Positions 50,430 to 52,308 of a DNA stretch of 52,308 nt are shown piece by piece. Origin of the DNA: Streptomyces muensis (GTDB taxonomy: Bacteria > Actinomycetota > Actinomycetes > Streptomycetales > Streptomycetaceae); NCBI RefSeq assembly GCF_021474425.1, contig NZ_JAKEIP010000036.1, positions 1 through 52,308 of the forward strand, given 5' to 3'. Below the pieces are notes generated by a model, which saw only the letters and a list, made by a program, of their open reading frames with translations, did no database searches and was not told where the DNA came from. The position numbers and the translations under genes are program-made. Positions within the stretch are counted from its first letter, which is position 1. Each line of letters opens with the position of its first letter.

Positions 50430-51362
50430 ATGACCGTCCATGACATCCGCGCCTTCAACCGCTTCTACACGAACGTCATCGGCGCCCTCGACTACAGCCG
50501 CCACCTCTACGCCCCGTACACCCTCACCGAGTCCCGCGTCCTGTACGAGCTCGCGCACTCCCCGCGTACGGACGCGGCCGACCTGCGGACCGAACTCTCG
50601 CTGGACGCCGGGTACTTGAGCCGGATCCTGAACAAGTTCGAGCAGGACGGGCTCATCGAGCGCACCGCCTCCCGGGAGGACCCCCGGCGCCGGCGCGTCA
50701 CGCTCACCGCGCGCGGCCGGGAGACCGGCAAGCTGCTGGAGGAGCGGGCGAACGAATCGGTCGGCTCGCTGCTGTCGACCGTGCCGGCCGCCGAGCGGCC
50801 ACGCCTCGCCGAGGCGATGACGACCGTCCGTACGATCCTGTCCCACGGCCGCCCGGCCCGCCGCGAGGACGTCCTGCTGCGCGAGCCGGGCCCCGGCGAC
50901 CTCGGCTGGATCGTGCAGCGCAATGCCGCGCTGTACGCCGCCGAGTACGGCTGGAACGCCGACTACGAGGGGCTGGTGGCGAGGATCGTCGCGGACTTCG
51001 CGGAGGACCACGACCCGCATCTGGAGCAGGTGTGGATCGCCGAGCTGGACGGCCGGCCGGTGGGCTGCGTGATGTGCGTACGGGACGAGGCGCCCGCCAC
51101 CGCCCGGCTGCGGCTGCTGCTGGTCGAGCCCGACGCCCGCGGCCTCGGCATCGGCGACCGGCTCGTCTCGGCCGTCGTCGACTTCGCCCGTGGCGTCGGC
51201 TACCGCGAACTCGTCCTGTGGACCAACGACGTCCTGGCCGCCGCCCGCCGCATCTACCAGCGCCACGGCTTCGTCCTGGCCGCCGAGAAACCCCACCGTT
51301 CCTTCGGCCGGGACCTGAACGGCCAGGACTGGCGCCTGGATCTGCACGGCACGCAGGAGTGA
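50430..51362 (+). CDS. MarR-GNAT fusion protein
   Basis: The 310-residue protein has an N-terminal MarR winged helix-turn-helix (about 1-145): LTESRVLYELAHSPRTDAAD, SLDAGYLSRILNKFEQDGLI and the wing RTASREDPRRRRVTLTARG. A C-terminal GNAT domain (about 150-300) follows, with PVGCVMCVRDEAPATARLRL, LLVEPDARGLGIGDRLVSAV (acetyl-CoA loop) and YQRHGFVL. Fusions of this kind are common in actinobacteria; the GNAT half may acetylate a small molecule that the MarR half senses. The ATG at 50430 is supported by the domain start. A palindrome upstream suggests autoregulation. Confidence 0.9.
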   Translation: MTVHDIRAFNRFYTNVIGALDYSRHLYAPYTLTESRVLYELAHSPRTDAADLRTELSLDAGYLSRILNKFEQDGLIERTASREDPRRRRVTLTARGRETGKLLEERANESVGSLLSTVPAAERPRLAEAMTTVRTILSHGRPARREDVLLREPGPGDLGWIVQRNAALYAAEYGWNADYEGLVARIVADFAEDHDPHLEQVWIAELDGRPVGCVMCVRDEAPATARLRLLLVEPDARGLGIGDRLVSAVVDFARGVGYRELVLWTNDVLAAARRIYQRHGFVLAAEKPHRSFGRDLNGQDWRLDLHGTQE

Positions 51363-51423
51363 GGCCCCGGCCGGCGCGCCCGCCGGATGGGCGCGTCCGC
51401 GTTTCCCTGGCAAGGTGGGGTGC

Positions 51424-52224
51424 ATGAAACTGGCGTTCTCCACCCTCGGCGTCCCCGGTCTCCCCCTCCCCGACGTGCTGCGGCTCGCGACCGCGCACGG
51501 CTATCACGGAGTCGAGCTGCGCACCCACCCGGAGGAGCCGGTCCACCCGGGCCTCGGGCCCGCCGAACGGGCCGACGTGGCGGCCGAGTTCAAGTCCGCC
51601 GGCATCGAGCTGCTGGGCCTGGCCGGGTACGCGCGGGTCGCCGCGCCCGGTGACGACGGACCCGTGATCGAGGAGATCCGCAGCCTCGTCGACCTCGCCC
51701 ACGACCTGGGCGCGCCCTTCGTCCGCGTCTTCCCCGGCGCCGACCCCGAGCAGACCCGCCAGCGCGCGGACACCATCGCCGCGCGGCGGCTGGGAACGGC
51801 CGCGGAGCACGCCGCCGACATGGGCGTACGGATCCTGCTGGAGACCCACGACTCGCACCGCACCGCCGCCGACGCGATCCGCGTCCTCGGCCTGGTCGGC
51901 CACCGCCACGTCGGCTCGCTGTGGGACGTCATGCACACCTGGCTGGGCGGCGAACAGCCCTCGGAGAGCTACGCCGCCCTCGCCCCGTTCCTCGGCTACG
52001 TCCAGGTCAAGGACATCGCCTCCGCCGACGACACGACCCCGCTGCCGCTCGGCGCCGGGGTGCTGCCGCTCGCCGACTGCGTGGAGGTGCTCTCCCGGCA
52101 CGGCTGGGACGGCTGGCTGTGCTGGGAGTACGAGAAGCGCTGGTACGAGGAGGCGGCGCCGCTCGACGGGCTGCTGGGCGCGGGCCGGGAGCACCTGTCG
52201 CGGCTGCTGAACGAGTCGGCCTAG
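51424..52224 (+). CDS. TIM-barrel sugar-phosphate isomerase/epimerase
   Basis: The 266-residue protein is of the AP-endonuclease 2/xylose-isomerase-like family: MKLAFSTLGVPGLPLPDVLR, HGYHGVELRTHPEEP, FVRVFPGADPEQTRQ, and likely metal ligands Glu in RILLETHDSH, Asp/His in SLWDVMHTW, Lys/Asp in GYVQVKDIA and Glu in GWLCWEYEKRWYEE. The substrate is unknown. ATG at 51424 is preferred over the GTG at 51415. It is a second epimerase of this fold in the window, unrelated in sequence detail to that at 43714, and monocistronic with a hairpin after it. Confidence 0.85.
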   Translation: MKLAFSTLGVPGLPLPDVLRLATAHGYHGVELRTHPEEPVHPGLGPAERADVAAEFKSAGIELLGLAGYARVAAPGDDGPVIEEIRSLVDLAHDLGAPFVRVFPGADPEQTRQRADTIAARRLGTAAEHAADMGVRILLETHDSHRTAADAIRVLGLVGHRHVGSLWDVMHTWLGGEQPSESYAALAPFLGYVQVKDIASADDTTPLPLGAGVLPLADCVEVLSRHGWDGWLCWEYEKRWYEEAAPLDGLLGAGREHLSRLLNESA

Positions 52225-52240
52225 GCACCGGGGGCGGGGT

Positions 52241-52270
52241 GGGCGCCGAGGGACCGGTCCCCCGGCGCCC
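52241..52270 (+). terminator. Hairpin terminator after epimerase gene
   Basis: GGGCGCCG (52241-52248) pairs with CGGCGCCC (52263-52270). An inner GGG/CCC extends it, with loop ACCGGT. It starts 17 nt after the stop and has no T-tract. The last 38 nt of the window contain nothing else clear. Confidence 0.65.
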
Positions 52271-52308
52271 GTAATTCGGTGGCCCCGCGCGAAGCCCCCC
52301 GTATAGCC

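Overview
The window is high-G+C actinobacterial chromosome, almost certainly Streptomyces. The evidence is the strong third-position GC bias, the frequent GTG starts and ATGA/GTGA stop-start overlaps, a whiJ/abaA-type DUF397 + XRE + ATPase regulatory cluster, and a gvpO-A-F-G-Y-Z-J-L-S-K gas vesicle cluster. I saw no tRNA, rRNA, CRISPR array, transposase or integrase. All functional calls come from motif recognition by eye; no search was run.

Region 1 (1-5.7 kb): a WhiJ-like regulatory set (DUF397, XRE/DUF5753 regulator, divergent anti-sigma-like ATPase and an overlapping small unknown ORF). It is followed by a secreted hypothetical protein, a cold-shock-like small protein and a long-chain acyl-CoA synthetase with a palindrome inside its putative promoter. 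Region 2 (5.7-13 kb): a decayed secreted chorismate mutase, a VWA lipoprotein, an unusual operon (S15/CocE-type hydrolase fused to an ABC ATPase, plus a permease), and an APC amino-acid permease with a perfect palindromic operator.

Region 3 (13-18.7 kb): an inositol catabolic operon reading iolC - Cgl0159-family aldolase-like protein - iolD - mmsA. iolB is missing from the position where I would expect it. Region 4 (19-25.7 kb): a small HTH protein, a GNAT, a zinc alcohol dehydrogenase, an MMPL exporter with a divergent TetR regulator, and copZ behind a CsoR-type box. copZ is followed by a badly decayed copA, and then by about 600 bp without a convincing gene that nevertheless carries promoter-like and terminator-like signals.

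Region 5 (25.7-31.3 kb): citrate synthase, RecD2 helicase, a small secreted SH3-like protein, a hexapeptide acetyltransferase and a cupin. Region 6 (31.4-37.5 kb): a ribose-type operon (LacI regulator, RbsA, fused RbsC-RbsB, RbsK, RbsD) behind two phased LacI-type operators and ending at a strong hairpin.

Region 7 (37.6-43.7 kb): a DUF937 gene and the ten-gene gas vesicle operon. Each is preceded by a GNNT-N16-GGGTAC element of the SigB type. Four of the gas vesicle proteins carry long, highly charged low-complexity tails. Region 8 (43.7-52.3 kb): an uncharacterised sugar catabolic operon (Gfo/Idh/MocA dehydrogenase, DUF993 aldolase-like protein, TIM-barrel epimerase) with a divergent LacI regulator, then a DUF4389 membrane protein, a DHFR/RibD-like reductase, a MarR-GNAT fusion and a second TIM-barrel epimerase.

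Common themes are carbohydrate uptake and catabolism (inositol, ribose, an unknown sugar) feeding central metabolism, several decaying genes still visible next to intact partners, and a family of dispersed intergenic repeats (four copies) that lie next to gene ends.
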